Notes: generated by a model not told the origin, from the letters alone. Shown: positions 28,001-43,000, counted from the first letter of the stretch. The stretch is DNA of 64,000 bases from Hanleya hanleyi (GCA_036873755.1 JAVTVY010037275.1:1-64000); one strand, 5' to 3'. Made by a program: numbers and translations.

Positions 28001-31000
28001 GCCTGCCTATATTTATGGAGGCTTGCAATTTTACTAACGAAATTAAACAACAAATTCGGGAAGAGTAATAATAACTACATGGCATGTGATCTTACTAATA
28101 TCCAGCACTCATTGTGAAGTTGACAGGTACGAGAATTCAATAATAATGAACAAATGTTTTCAATTTTCTCGAAATATGTTGGAATATAAATATAAAGTAT
28201 AACATTGTACTTGTAAAGATATTGGAATGTGATATTGTGTGGACTTGGTATGGAGTTTTGTATAGAACTTGATCAATTAATAGATTCGTTAAAACATATT
28301 CCAGATTGTGTTTTACTTAAGATATTAGATAAAACCTTTCTACCCTTAGTTTTGTCAATCCTTATTCCCCTAGGCGAAAGCCAATTGCGCCTGAGGAAAA
28401 GGTAGCACCCATGGCAGTGCCACCTGCAGCGAAATTGCCCACAAAGCAGGCTGTGCCACCTGCAGCGAAACGTCTCGCAGAGAAGACTGCGCCCCCTGCA
28501 GCGAAACCTCCCACAAAGAAGGCTGAACCCAAACCCGTTCCCATCGCTCCCGTCGAGGTGGAGCAGATCCTACCAGCAGAGGGAGAAGCCGAGGAGCCCA
28601 AACTGCCCAGTGTGGCGGAGGCTAGGAGATTATTTGACCGAGGAGAACCTCTCCCACCACCCGGCTCACTGCCTCTTGATCAGGCCGCCGCTCCATTACT
28701 GGAACCTGCACTGGAGCCGTACATTCCACCGTCAGTTGATATCATTGTTCATATCTTTGTACATATCATTGTAACTGGATTAAGGATTGGTTGTTTAAGA
28801 CTTGCTGGTCTCATTCTGACTTCATATGATTTGATGCTCTCTAATTTCTTTATCCCTCACTGGTCCTTAAATGGCAGCCTCCCTTTTCCCTCTTCATGGG
28901 CAGAGCGTCTGGCTCTCTTGCAATAAAATCAGATCGTTACATCTACTCGATATTAACTCTGCTATAACCTCAATTTCCTCATCTTCAAATTGATATGGTT
29001 TTGCAGGGCTTGCTTTTTGTAAAAATTCACAGATTCTCTTAACACCATCCGAACTAGTCCAAAGTTGCAAATTTGGTATAAATTTCTCAAATTTTTTGGG
29101 ATTCCCACCCATGATCATTAAGCTGGTTAATGAAAAAGTGCCCCTCTAAAAATGGAAATAAAAACGGTCATTTTTGCTAAATAAGATCATGTGTATATTA
29201 AGAAAATCCTCCATGGGTAAGATGAAAATGGACATAAATATCTACATCAAAGGGAATTAAGGAAATAGATTGGCGTGTAACTAATTTGCATAATAATACA
29301 CAACATATATTGTTGCCTATTATGAATTACACCATGATTACTTTTGCTGGAAAATTATTGTTTCGACATTTAACCATGTATAGCTATTTTTGCCTGAACA
29401 TCTCGGAGTGTGATGATGAACTAATCTAACGTTAAGCAAAAACAACCCTTTTTACCTCCGTTCTAGAGAGGCAGTTGTCCCTGACTTATTATGCCAGAAT
29501 TAGATTCTCGTCAAATTGCAAGCCCTGCAGAGCAACTATCTGAACTCGTCCTGACATCACATGACCTCTCCATATTATTCTCTCTTCACCTTCTGTTGTC
29601 ATAGTTACTATGAGATTCAAGAGGAAGGCCCCGTACAGCAGATAGGTTACGCCTCCGAAATAGAACACGGCATGGTCAGGTTAATATCGGATGACGAGGA
29701 GGAGCAGAGGTGTGTTGGCATGACAGGAACAGGAAGTAGACTAGGGAATGCTGGGAGATGTGAAGAAGTCTGGGAATGATATACAGTTCTGTTGTGGTGC
29801 TGCTGCTGTAGTTTAGTGACTGGTAGTTCGGTCACACTTGCCTTGTCAGTGGATGAAAAACAGGATAGTTGTATTGGAAAACCAATTTCCACTTTCCGCT
29901 GAGTGAAATAGCTCCTAATTTAATTGCAAATAAATGAATAAGCTTTGTATTGGTTTTACGTTCACTAACAAATCAGATAAACCAAATTTCCACCGTGCAT
30001 GGCAAAGTTCACACAAACATGTAACCTGTACGCTACTCTGTACACTACACTGTACACTACACTGTACACTACACTGTACACTACACTACACTGTACACTA
30101 CACTGTACACTACACTGTACACTACACTACACTGTACACTATACTGTACACTACACTGTACACTACACTGTACACTACACTACACTGTACACTACACTGT
30201 ACACTACACTGTACACTACACTGTACACTATACTGTACACTACACTGTACACTACACTGTACACTATACTGTACACTACACTGTACACTATACTGTACAC
30301 TACACTGTACACTACACTGTACACTACACTACACTGTACACTACACTGTACACTACACTGTACACTATACTGTACACACTGTACACTGTACACTACACTG
30401 TACACTACACTACACTGTACACTACACTGTACACTACACTGTACACTACACTACACTGTACACTACTACACTGTACACTACACTACACTGTACACTACAC
30501 TGTACACACTACACTGTACAATGACTCAGATGTGGTGAAATCTGACACAGTCTTAAACCAAACAGTGGGGGGGGGGGGATGTGCTGCAAAGAAAATGTTT
30601 TTGCATTGATACGCAAGCTGGATGTATGAATGCAGGGTGTACTTTAGACTGATAATCTCAGTATTATAAATACATATGAAATACACATACTGGATGTATG
30701 AGTGCAGGGTGTACTTCAGACTGGCAATCTCAGTATTATAAATATATATGAAATACACATACTGGATGTATGAGTGCAGGGTGTACTTCAGGCTGATAAT
30801 CTCAGTATTATAAATATACATTGAATACACATACTGGATGTATGAGTGCAGAGTGTATACTATTCAGAAAAGTGTAAGAGTTCAAATTCTTTATCCTACC
30901 AAAATATTGGCTGGCTGTTATGCTGCTTAAGATACGGATTGATATTAATCACGTTATTTGTGAAAATACATTACCAGCATAGGCACTTGGCAGTTCTCTA

Positions 31001-34000
31001 TCTGAACTAACTTGATTGTGTGATTAAAAAAAAAAACTGTTTGCATGATGTCATGGCAACTCGAACATCTCATCTTTCAGTGTATTGTTAAGATAAGATG
31101 TCATTAACAATTAACCATCGATTTGTTACCTGTCATGATAAACAAAATAATAATTTCATTGGCCGTTTAAAGCAGATCAAGCATGTAGGCTACTTTTAAC
31201 CAAGAAACGCCTACCGATACTTCCATGAAGGCTAGCAATTCTACTAATGTGATTAAACGCTCAAAAACTCCGGAATAGTGCCAATAATTACTGACTGCAT
31301 GAATCATGGCATGTGATCTTAATAAAATCAATCAGTCAGTCATTATTACATGAGCTAAGTTGAGTATCTGACCTACATTTACGAAAACTCAATAATAATG
31401 AACAAATATTTTCAATTTTCTCAAAATATGTTAGAATATAAATATAAACTATAAATGTTGTACATGTAAGATGGTGGAATGTGATATTGTCTGCTCGATA
31501 TGGAATTTATATATAGCACTTGATAAATTAATGGATCCTGCAAGTCCCTCATCCAGATTTATTTCTAGTTGAAAATATAGATAAAACCTTCCTATCCTAT
31601 CCTTAGTTTTGTCAATACTTATTCCCTTAGGCGAAAACCAATTGCGCCCGAGGAAAAAGTAGCACCTGTGGCAGCGCCACCTGCAGCGAGACCTCCCTCA
31701 AAGAAACCTGCTCCCAAACCTGTTCCCGTCGCTCCCGTTGAGGTGGAGCAGATCTTACCAACAGAGGGGGAACCTGAGGAGTACAAACCCCCCAGTGTGG
31801 CTGAGGCCAAGAGGCTGTTTGATCGTGGGGAACCCCTTCCACCACCCGGCTCACTGCCCCAAGTTGAGCAGGCCGTCTTCCCACTGGAACCCGAACCTGA
31901 GCCATACAAACCGCCATCAGTTGCACAAGCGAAACTCGTGTTTGATACTGGAGTGCCTATACCTCCCAGACCAGCACCAGTAGCGCCCCCTAGGGAGCCT
32001 GTAGAAGAGTATGATCAGAGGTGCCTTGTGTTTTCCCTTTGTGACTTGTACCGTGTTGTTGTCGTTCTTTGTTTTGTATGTCGAGGTATTACTGTTGTTG
32101 GTGTTTTGATATTAATGTACCAGTACACCAAGACTTTGTTCGCTTGTTTACTTTTTCAGATGCCAGAAAATAATTTACTTAAAGTTTCATTCATTTTCCA
32201 GTTCATGTAACTGGCCATCAGTTTACCTTTTCTGATACAGCAGAAAACAAGACCGGCAAACTGTTCATGGTTGTTGCGGTCAACTTTGTGTGGCAGTATT
32301 CTAAATTGGAAAATCCGATCTTCACAGTTTTGAGTTTCGATATTTGAAATATCAAAATGGATCAAGTGTGTAATTGGAGCTAGTTTGGGGCTTGATTTTT
32401 CTCAGTTTGTTGAACTTTTATTAATTATATGCTGTTTTTATTCCACGCTGCTTAACAGAAAAGTGGTCCCACCACCTAAAGCTCCCAAGCCGAAAGCTAA
32501 ACCTCAGCCGGCCATCCAACGTAGACCAGGGGAAGCTAGGTTAGTTAGCGTAAACTTCTGTAGACTTTATTAGATTCTCTGTGATTGACTGACTGGTCAG
32601 CCAGCCTCTTTCCAGGACCATTTTGCAGAAGTATTGTCAAAAATTCAAATCAACTGATCAGTAGTCATGGACATGCAGCTGTCAGGTATTATCCCATGAT
32701 AGATTGCAAGTTTCTGACATGGTCATTTGTCATGTTTACATGCACTTGTGGACTCATGGATGTTGAGCTCAAGGTCTTCAACTTGGAATAAGGAATGAAC
32801 TTCCACTCGGTCCTATCTATTGGTCATTTGCTGTATTCTATATGATGTACCTGTTCAGAAACTTTGCTGGTTATTCTTCCAATTCTTTCCACCGGCCAAT
32901 GAAAATGCCAGGTTTCTATTTGAAAATTTGAATTGACCAATCGGATATTCTAAAACCAGAGGATATCTCTTGATGCACTGGAAAATCAATTACTTGTTCA
33001 GTTGATGTGAGACAGCTGTGATGAAGATGTGTGTCACACACAAACTGACTCTCCTACTCATGTCTATCCACTCTAACAGCTATGAGATACAGGAAGAAGG
33101 TCCAGTTCAGCAGATCTCCTATGTGACGGAGAAGGAGAGAGGATTGCTCAGGCTGATCTACCCTGAAGATATGCCACCAGAGAGGTTCGTTGGCATGACA
33201 ACCATCATGTGATCTGTCACCCTGTGTTATACTGCCTGAATATGATGCTGCATGTCTGGCTTGTGTCAGATTTTAACTCGAACTCGCGACTTTGATTTTT
33301 CATGCTGCAGAATGTTATGGCTTGAGAAACAGACACACATTGGGTGTCATTGTAATTTACAGACTTGAAGTCTGAAGAACAAACTGATCTTTAACGCTTT
33401 CATCAATAAATCAATGCTAATGCATCCCATGCATGTACATCATGCATCTAAACTCAATTTGTGTAGTTTTATTCAATGGAAATCTTTTGTATTGAAGAAA
33501 AATATACACTAATTGAAACTAATTGTCGCAAAGTTTTTATCATTTCTTTGCTCAATACAACCTTGCATTGCTCAGAAACTTAACATTGAAAAGCATGCTG
33601 GTAATCCCTTTGATGATAATAGTGATGATGTCTATCAGGGACTGGTGATATGAGAGATGTCTTAACACAAGAAAATAGACTGGGTTCAGCAACTCGTTTA
33701 TGTTAGGATGTCTGTTTCTCTGCCTGTCATATAATCAGGCCTCAATTTAAGGAGTGCTGATGGTAACCTCTCAACAGGTTACCATGAATTCTACACTGGT
33801 AACCTGTGGGAACCTATTGCATAATTATTAACCTAATGTCGTATTATTAGTCAAAATTATGGGGACCTGAAAATAGGTTACCACTATTTTTCATATGGCA
33901 ACCTCCAGACAACCTGAAAACAGGTTACCACCTTAAATTGAGGCCTGTATAATGAACCAAAGATGATCCTGTTTTTGTTGTACGATCCTTTTAGCACGTT

Positions 34001-37000
34001 TACGCAAATGTTGCACCTTTAACTTCTCTCTTTCATTGTCCAACATCTTGTCTCCTCACTTGAGTTCATGTTGTTGTTGTAGTTTTGGTGTTAGTGTTTT
34101 CATGGATGACACCAGATCAGCCTTTGCATGACTGACTTACATGCAATGTCATCACGTTGAAGCTTTATCATTGTTTCTGGTCTTCTTAACACTTGATCAA
34201 TGAGAAACTATATTAATTGAACTCTTTGTTTAATGTCTTATAGTCCTGTAATTTGCTTGATTTGTTTTGTACTTTGAAAAGTCAACTCTTTGCTTCAAAT
34301 GTTTTTAAACTGTTGTCAACAGATTTTTTATTTCGAATTTGTTTTGTGAAATATCTTATTATCATTGCTTTCTTTATTATTATTTTATGAGTTGGCATGT
34401 TCTTGGATTTAATTAATCGACAATTTCTGACTATACACTGATTTAGATGGTACATATGTGGTGATATTTCAAGGAATTATCTTATGAAACTGTGTTGATG
34501 ATACAGGCTTTAGTTGATTCGTTGTGTCCAATTCTTTGTTTAGCAATGTATGTGTATTAAATGTAGATATGAATGAATGATTTTGATGGAAAAGATAACA
34601 AGTTTTGGCAGACTAGTGAATGTAAAGTAGGTCAGATTGGAGAGGTACTTATCTAAAATCAATCTGCTGGTTTCAGAATGGAAGTGGAATATCAGCCCCC
34701 ATATGAGCCTCAGCAGCAATACCAGCCCATGTATGAACCAGAACCCCCCAAAGTTTACCCCAAGACTAAAGAGTTCAGGTGCTTACCTTATGTCTTAGCA
34801 TGTCATGATGACCACTGCATGTACATAGAGTGTAGTTATTACAATAGAATAGCACCGTAGTAACTACACCTACAAAGGTTTTAGCCAGTATAGTGGACAG
34901 GCTTACCTACTCGTTATTCCCCGGGAGAAGCAGTCTGTTGTATCCTGTCAGTCCCAAGTCAGTCTCTTCTCTGCCTTTCTTCACCCAGCCCGCGAGCTGT
35001 TCTCATTAGCTATTGTGCTAACAGTGCCTTCTATCAAGGGGAGACAACTATAATAAAGCACTTGTCTTCTCTGCATTAATTTGACACTAATGTCTGGACT
35101 GATAAGACAGTGAGAACCTATTCTCACTGCAATACTAGTACTGACAAAGTCAAGATGGGGTTTTGATGGGGTAGTTCCTCATGTAAGCATTTTCAAAGCA
35201 GGAACAACATTTGCAATATAACTATTCAAATAGCTTTTCAGGTTCAACAATGTGCACTACCTGTAGTCATCTATTGTGTTTTTCTTACAATTAGGCTGTT
35301 TGGTGTTGGTGAATCCTGTACATGTAAATATATTGTGAAAGAAACCGTAATTATCCAAACATATGACAAGGATGGCGATCGCAAACTCTTTCTGGAACTA
35401 ATAATCCTTGCTCAGTGCATCAATGCATTCTCCAAAATGAATGAAACACAAATCCACATACTACAGATAATGATAATTCATGTTACCATGGGTTGTACGT
35501 TTATCCTCCAAGTATATGCAAATTTAGTTTATGGCAAAGAAATAACCTCCTTTTGATACTACTGAAGTGAAATAAGGTCAGTTGAGTGGCTTTCACTGAC
35601 CATACTACAGCAACACTATAGTTGCATTTTGACCGTAAAGTTTGTAAAACTTCATTCCTGTTGGTTGACAGGCCTGTGCCAGCACCGGCACCACCAATGA
35701 AAGAACCGAGAAAAGTGGAGTTCTATATCCCACCTCCACCACCACCAGAACCAAGGTGTGTCTACTTTGGATTCTTCATCAATTTTCTCAGCATTTCACC
35801 ATGCACCATTATTAAACAACATATTTCTTTTTCTCTGGGATTGAAGTTGGAAGTTGCTCTATGAAATACATTCTTGAGGCCAAAAGCAGCCACAGAAATT
35901 TTCAGTTTCAAGAACTATAGTTTCTTTATACATCAATGAAATTCAAAATAGATAATCATAGATTAGAGTTTGCTTTCATTCATTTGCTCTTGTCAGGATT
36001 CTTTTTTGTGAGATGAGCTTGAAAACTTTAGATTGGCTTTCAATTGATGAACAAATATATTGTGTATAGATCAGAAATTGTGCCGGTTTGTATAGGTGTA
36101 TACTTATTTGGTACAGAATACTGCCCACTGTGGCTCCACCCAAAAAGGCTCCTCCCCCGCCCGCTCCCAAACCAACCAAACCAGCCGAGCCTCCCGTCAT
36201 GATGAGGGCACCAGCCCCACCACCAGTCTCACCCAAACCAAAGCGAAAAGCTCCAGTGCCATGGACCCCAGAGACCAGCCAAGTGGTCCAGGCTATAAAA
36301 GAACAAGACCAGAGGTTGGAGAAATTGATTTGAGGAGTGCTGCCCCGCTATTGGCCTTGATGTTGATCATGACTGGATTACCTCCCTTGATGTTCAATAA
36401 CTTCCTCCATATGATGCTGTTGAATAAGATAACAATCAATTGTGCTGCCCCCTGTTGGCCCTGAAGCTTATCATGGCTGGATTATCTCCCTTGACATTCA
36501 ATAACTTCCCCTACCTTTAAACACTCACCTTTAACCCTTGCTCATTTGTGTGTTGAAAAGTAAAAACACTACTCATATTTCTTCTTCAATCCCATCATGC
36601 ATCTGGTTTTATTTTCAGCTAACAACATACAGACCCTTCTAACATGAGAAATGCCAGTCCATCTGTTTTCATTCAGCTTTTTTCTTGAATTCCCAAGAAT
36701 ATTTCTACACTTTACAAAACTGATTACGGTACATTCCCGTTCTTCTGTCAATTGACTTGGATGACAATCCTGCGGTACTTGCCTGTTTTCCTATTGCCTA
36801 ATCTCGCACAATCATCCTGTTTATATTGTCCAGAACTATGCTCTTGTCTCCGGCCTCCGTTGTTTTTGCCCATATTAACTCCTTTTTTTACAGGATTCTG
36901 ACCCATTTCTTCATTTTCAGTATTTGTGTTACCTGTGTGCCACGTGTGAATTAACCCTTTCAAATTTACTTCCTCAAAGTATCTATTTTGGGACAGTCCT

Positions 37001-40000
37001 CCTTATTCTGTATACAATCATCTTATTCTGATGTCTTTCATTTTTAGGTGTGTTTAAGTATCTTAGTAGGACATGAATGCAATGACTATATTTATGACAA
37101 TGGTACTGATATATGAACTATATAAACCACATCTTTTGATTGGACCTCTTCAACAGCTCTCTGATTGGTTGAAAAATATATACTACTGTAAATCTGTCCA
37201 ATTTACTTTAAATTATCAATGTCATTCTACGTACAGTACGGTAGGTTTCTGAATTTTCAACGTGAGTGAATAAGGGGGTTTGTGGTTAAAATAAGTGACC
37301 ACCATTAGTGTGAAAGCTGATCTTTCATTGATATGAAGTTATCTTCCCTGAATCATTCCACCTTACCTTGTTACCCCTAAAGCATTTACCCGCTAATGGC
37401 GGTCATGAATTAATGCTGGTCATTAATTATAACTGTTAACCCACTTATATTGCCCTTCAATCATGAATTAGTGAAACATATATATTCCCATTATACTTGA
37501 CCTTGAACCCTTGTGTTACAGGCCACTTCAAAGACAGCCAGAACCCAGAGAGGTTTCTGCAGTTGCAATACAACTGAAACAACCCAGGTTGGGCTTTCTG
37601 TTATTGTTATCTAGCATTGGCTAGTTCACGGTGTTGTCTGATATCTGGTGGTGTTCAATTTAACTCATATAGTTTTTGGTGTTGGCTAGGTCTAACTCAG
37701 CTAGCGTGGCTTTTCTATTATAGCTGGAGCATTCCATATATCTAACTGAATCCATACAGGTTTATGTTCAACTGATTTTGACCAGTTACATTAACCAACT
37801 GGTTTCGCCAGTTACAGGTACATTAACCAACTGGTTTTGACCAGTTACATTAACCAACTGATGTTGCCAGTTACATTAACTGACTGGTTTTGGCCAGTTA
37901 CATGTACATTAACCAACTGGTTTGACTATTTACATTAACCAACTGGTTTTGACCAGTTATGTTAACCAAATGGTTTTGGCCACTCACATTAACCAACTGG
38001 TTTTGGCTTGTTCTGTTAACCCAACTGTGTTCATTCGCTCAAACTGGTTTCAGTCATTCACACTGTTTCAATTTCAATGCCTGCACCTGCACAGCAAATT
38101 GTCTCACACAGTGACTTACATCTGACACTCGATCACACTTAACATTTTTTCAAAAACAAGTTTTCCAAAGAGTAGATCATGGATTATATACATCAAATTC
38201 ATTTTCAGAATATGGGAATTTAAGTATTAGAGATTGAAAGATTGAAAGAATTAAAATATAATGTAATGCTTTTCTAGCTGTATTTCTGATCTGTTTGTAA
38301 CCTGTAAAGTCTTAGGAAAAAAGATTAGTTGCCATACTAATGTTACATGGAATTTCCACCACTCTCCATTCTATGGTTTCTTCATGAAATACTGTAAATT
38401 CCATCAATTATATGCCAACTGAACTGTCAGGGTACCCATCCTCCTGGAAAGTTATTGGAAGCCCTGGAAAAATGCAAAGATATTCCCAGTTCTGGAAATT
38501 CCTGGATATACTTGTCAAACTAATTGAAACTTCTTGAAAATCGATACATTACTGCCTACATTGACTTGCTTGGACCGGTGTCCATAATCAATACATTACT
38601 GACCCCATTGACTTGCTTGGACCGGTGTCCATAATCAATACATTACTGACCCCATTGACTTGCTTGGACCGGTGTCCATAATCGATACATTACTGCCTAC
38701 ATTGACTTGCTTGGACCGGTGTCCATAATCGATACATTACTGACCACATTGACTTGCTTGGACTGGTGTCCATAATCGATACATTACTGACCACATTGAC
38801 TTGCTTGGACTGGTGTCCATAATCGATACATTACTGACCACATTGACTTGCTTGGACTGGTGTCCATAATCGATACATTACTGACCCCATTGACTTGCTT
38901 GGACCGGTGTCCATAATCAATACATTACTGACTATTGACTTGCTTGGACCGGTGTCCATAATCGATACACATTACTGCCTACATTGACTTGCTTGGACTA
39001 GGTGTCCATAATGCGTCCCATTACTGACCACATTGACTTGCTTGGACCGGTATCCATAATGGAATTACATTACCTAGTGACTTGCTTGGACGATTGTCCT
39101 GTCGATACATTTACTGACCACATTGACTTGCTTGGACTGGTGTCCATAATCGATACATTACTGACCACATTGACTTGCTTGGACAGTGTGCCAATGGAAA
39201 TACATTACTGACCACATTGACTTGCTTGGACTGGTGATACCAATCGATACATTACTGCCTACATTGACTTGCTTGGACCGGTGTCCTGTCGATACATTAC
39301 TGCCTACATTGACTGCTTGGACCGGTGTCCATAATCGTCCGTGCACCTTACCACATTGACTTGCCCGGACGGTGTCCATAAATGATACTGTTACTGCCTA
39401 CATTGACTTGCCCCGGACTGGTGTCCATAATCAGCCATTGCTGACCCCCGATGACTTGCTTGGACCGGTGATATAATCAGCCATTACTGACCCCATTGAC
39501 TTGCTTGGACCAGTGCCCATAATCGTACATTACTGACCACATTGACTTGCTTGGACTGGTGTCCATAATCGATACATTACTGCCTACATTGACTTGCTTG
39601 GACTGGGTGTCCATAATCAATACATTACTGACCCCATTGACTTGCTTGGACTGAAGATTGCCCATAATCAATACATTGCTGACCACATTGACTTGCTTGG
39701 ACTGGTGTCCATAATCCGATACATTACTGCCTACATTGACTTGCTTGGACCGATTGTCCATAATCGATACATTACTGCCCACATTGACTTGCTTGGACTG
39801 GTGTCCATAATCGATACATTACTGCCTACATTGACTTGCTTGGACTGGTGTCCATAATCAATACATTACTGACCCCATTGACTTGCTTGGACTGGTGCCC
39901 ATAATCAATACATTACTGACCACATTGACTTGCTTGGACTGGTGTCCATAATCGATACATTACTGCCTACATTGACTTGCTTGGACCGGTGTCCATAATC

Positions 40001-43000
40001 GATACATTACTGCCTACATTGACTTGCTTGGACCGGTGTCCATAATCAATACATTACTGACCCCATTGACTTGCTTGGACCGGTGTCCATAATCGATACA
40101 TTACTGCCTACATTGACTTGCTTGGACCGGTGTCCATAATCAATACATTACTGACCCCATTGACTTGCTTGGACCGGTGTCCATAATCAATACATTACTG
40201 ACCACATTGACTTGCTTGGACCGGTGTCCATAATCAATACATTACTGACCCCATTGACTTGCTTGGACCAGTGCCCATAATCAATACATTACTGACCACA
40301 TTGACTTGCTTGGACTGGTGTCCATAATCAATACATTACTGACCCCATTGACTTGCTTGGACCAGTGCCCATAATCAATACATTACTGACCACATTGACT
40401 TGCTTGGATCAGTGTCCATAATCAATACATTACTGACCCCATTGACTTGGCGGACCGGTGTCACCAATCGATACATTGCTGACCACATTGACATACGGAT
40501 CAGTGTCCATAATCAGCCATTACTGACCCCATTGACTTGCTTGGACCAGTGCCCATAATCAATACATTACTGACCACATTGACTTGCTTGGACTGGTGTC
40601 CATAATCAATACATTACTGACCACATTGACTTGCTTGGACTGGTGTCCATAATCAATACAATGCCAGCCATTGACTTGCCGGACCAGTTGCCCATAATCA
40701 ATACATTACTGACCACATTGACTTGCTTGGACTGGTGTCCATAATCAATACATTACTGACCACATTGACTTGTGAGGACTGGTGTCCATAATCGATACAT
40801 TACTGACCACATTGACTTGCTTGGACTGGTGTCCATAATCAATACATTACTGACCACATTGACTTGCTTGGACTGGTGTCCATAATCAATACATTACTGA
40901 CCCCATTGACTTGCTTGGACCAGTGCCCATAATCAATACATTACTGACCACATTGACTTGCTTGGACTGGTGTCCATAATCAATACATTACTGACCACAT
41001 TGACTTGCTTGGACTGGTGTCCATAATCGATACATTACTGACCACATTGACTTGCTTGGACTGGTGTCCATAATCAATACATTACTGACCACATTGACTT
41101 GCTTGGACTGGTGTCCATAATCGATACATTACTGACCACATTGACTTGCTTGGACTGGTGTCCATAATCAATACATTACTGACCACATTGACTTGCTTGG
41201 ACTGGTGTCCATAATCAATACATTACTGACCACATTGACTTGCTTGGACTGGTGCCTATAATTGATACATTACTGTCCACATTGATTTGCTTGGACCAGT
41301 GTCCATAATCAATACATTACTGACCACATTGACTTGCTTGGACCAGTGTCCATAATCAATACATTACTGACCACATTGACTTGCTTGGACTGGTGCCCAT
41401 AATCAATACATTACTGACCACATTGACTTGCTTGGACCAGTGTCCATAATCAATACATTACTGACCACATTGACTTGCTTGGACTGGTGTCCATAATCAA
41501 TACATTACTGACCACATTGACTTGCTTGGACCAGTGTCCATAATCAATACATTACTGACCACATTGACTTGCTTGGACTGGTGCCTATAATTGATACATT
41601 ACTGTCCACATTGATTTGCTTGGACCAGTGTCCATAATCAATACATTACTGACCACATTGACTTGCTTGGACCAGTGTCCATAATCAATACATTACTGAC
41701 CACATTGACTTGCTTGGACCAGTGTCCATAATCCATTCAAGATCAAAATGTTAGATGAGTCAATTGGATGTTTCTCCAGGATGTCCATCAAATCTTGAAA
41801 ACATTGAGCATAAAGTTGCTACTTAGCATGCATAGTCCCAGACATCGAGAGCTGGAAAACTCCTGGATAATCCTCCATCATTGGGGATACCTTGACTGTT
41901 ATATGTGGTACTTCTTCTGACACTAACACATCTAACAAGCTACTGGCTTCAACACCTTGTCTCTGGATCCTGGATCTCTGGTGTTATATTTTGTATCCTT
42001 CACAGAGATGGTGATGGGACTGCTTGCTTTATGGATAGTTGGAAATCGTGACTTTGAGTGTTGTTTGTTCTAATTTTTGGTCTTACAGTGTGGTACCAAT
42101 ATTTACATTTAACAGCCAATCCCTCAATATGACTTAATATGGTAGAATTTAACAAGATATTGTGTTTCAACTTTCCATGAATTAATAATCCCTTAGACGA
42201 CTGGGGTTGATTTGCACTTGAAGTAATTACTCGGAAATCATTGCAGTAATTACTTGGAAATCACTATTATCTTTGACGTTTTATGATGGTTTCTCGATCC
42301 ACATTTCCTGCATTAACACAATAGCATCCTTGAGCAGTCAAGCATAGATGGCTTCAATCTGTGAATTCTTATATCTTATTTTGCCTTATGCATATATATG
42401 TGCAAATGTTTTGAACTGGCAATAACTGGCATTTATCTAGTAAATATGCTTCATATTTCTCTACCAAAGTTAAGTTCTAATGCATTAGTTATCGTTAGTT
42501 GCAAACATTCCGATATTAAAGCATAGGGAAAAATGAGACCCTCAGATTGAGACAGAATTGGACTGCTGTGCACTGATGCATCTCTAGAGTCGGTCCATTG
42601 TTATTGAATTGAGTCCATTGTTATTGCCCTAATGCTGGTCAGGTGGATTGTCTTCAATCTGTTTCTTGTTTACATTCAGTATGCCCTAGTTTCTCTGTCA
42701 ATGAATTGTCTCCAAGGATGGTTTTGCCAAACCATTTCAGGTTTTTTCTTTCAGATCAACAAAAGAGTGAGTAATTTTCGCAGCCATTGGTACAATTCTT
42801 TATCAGATGCCAGCAGTCTTTGTAGCAAAGTATGAAGTTTAGTGAAGTGGTTGCCTTTTCTCAAAGTATTCCTAACCGGATGTTCTCTTTGCTTTGCCCT
42901 TGCAGTTTGGCGGATGAGGATCGCGAAAGAGCGCTGCAGGCGTACATCGCCCGGGAAGGAGTTGAGCCTGCCCCTGAGGACATGTTCGACAAACGTAACC

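Noticed and set aside
29934..30538. Open frames of repeated CTLH/YTVH on both strands
   Set aside because: Artefact of the 12-bp GTACACTACACT array.
38545..41733. Possible CRISPR array
   Set aside because: Repeats are head-to-tail 47-bp units with no unique spacers, inside a eukaryotic intron.
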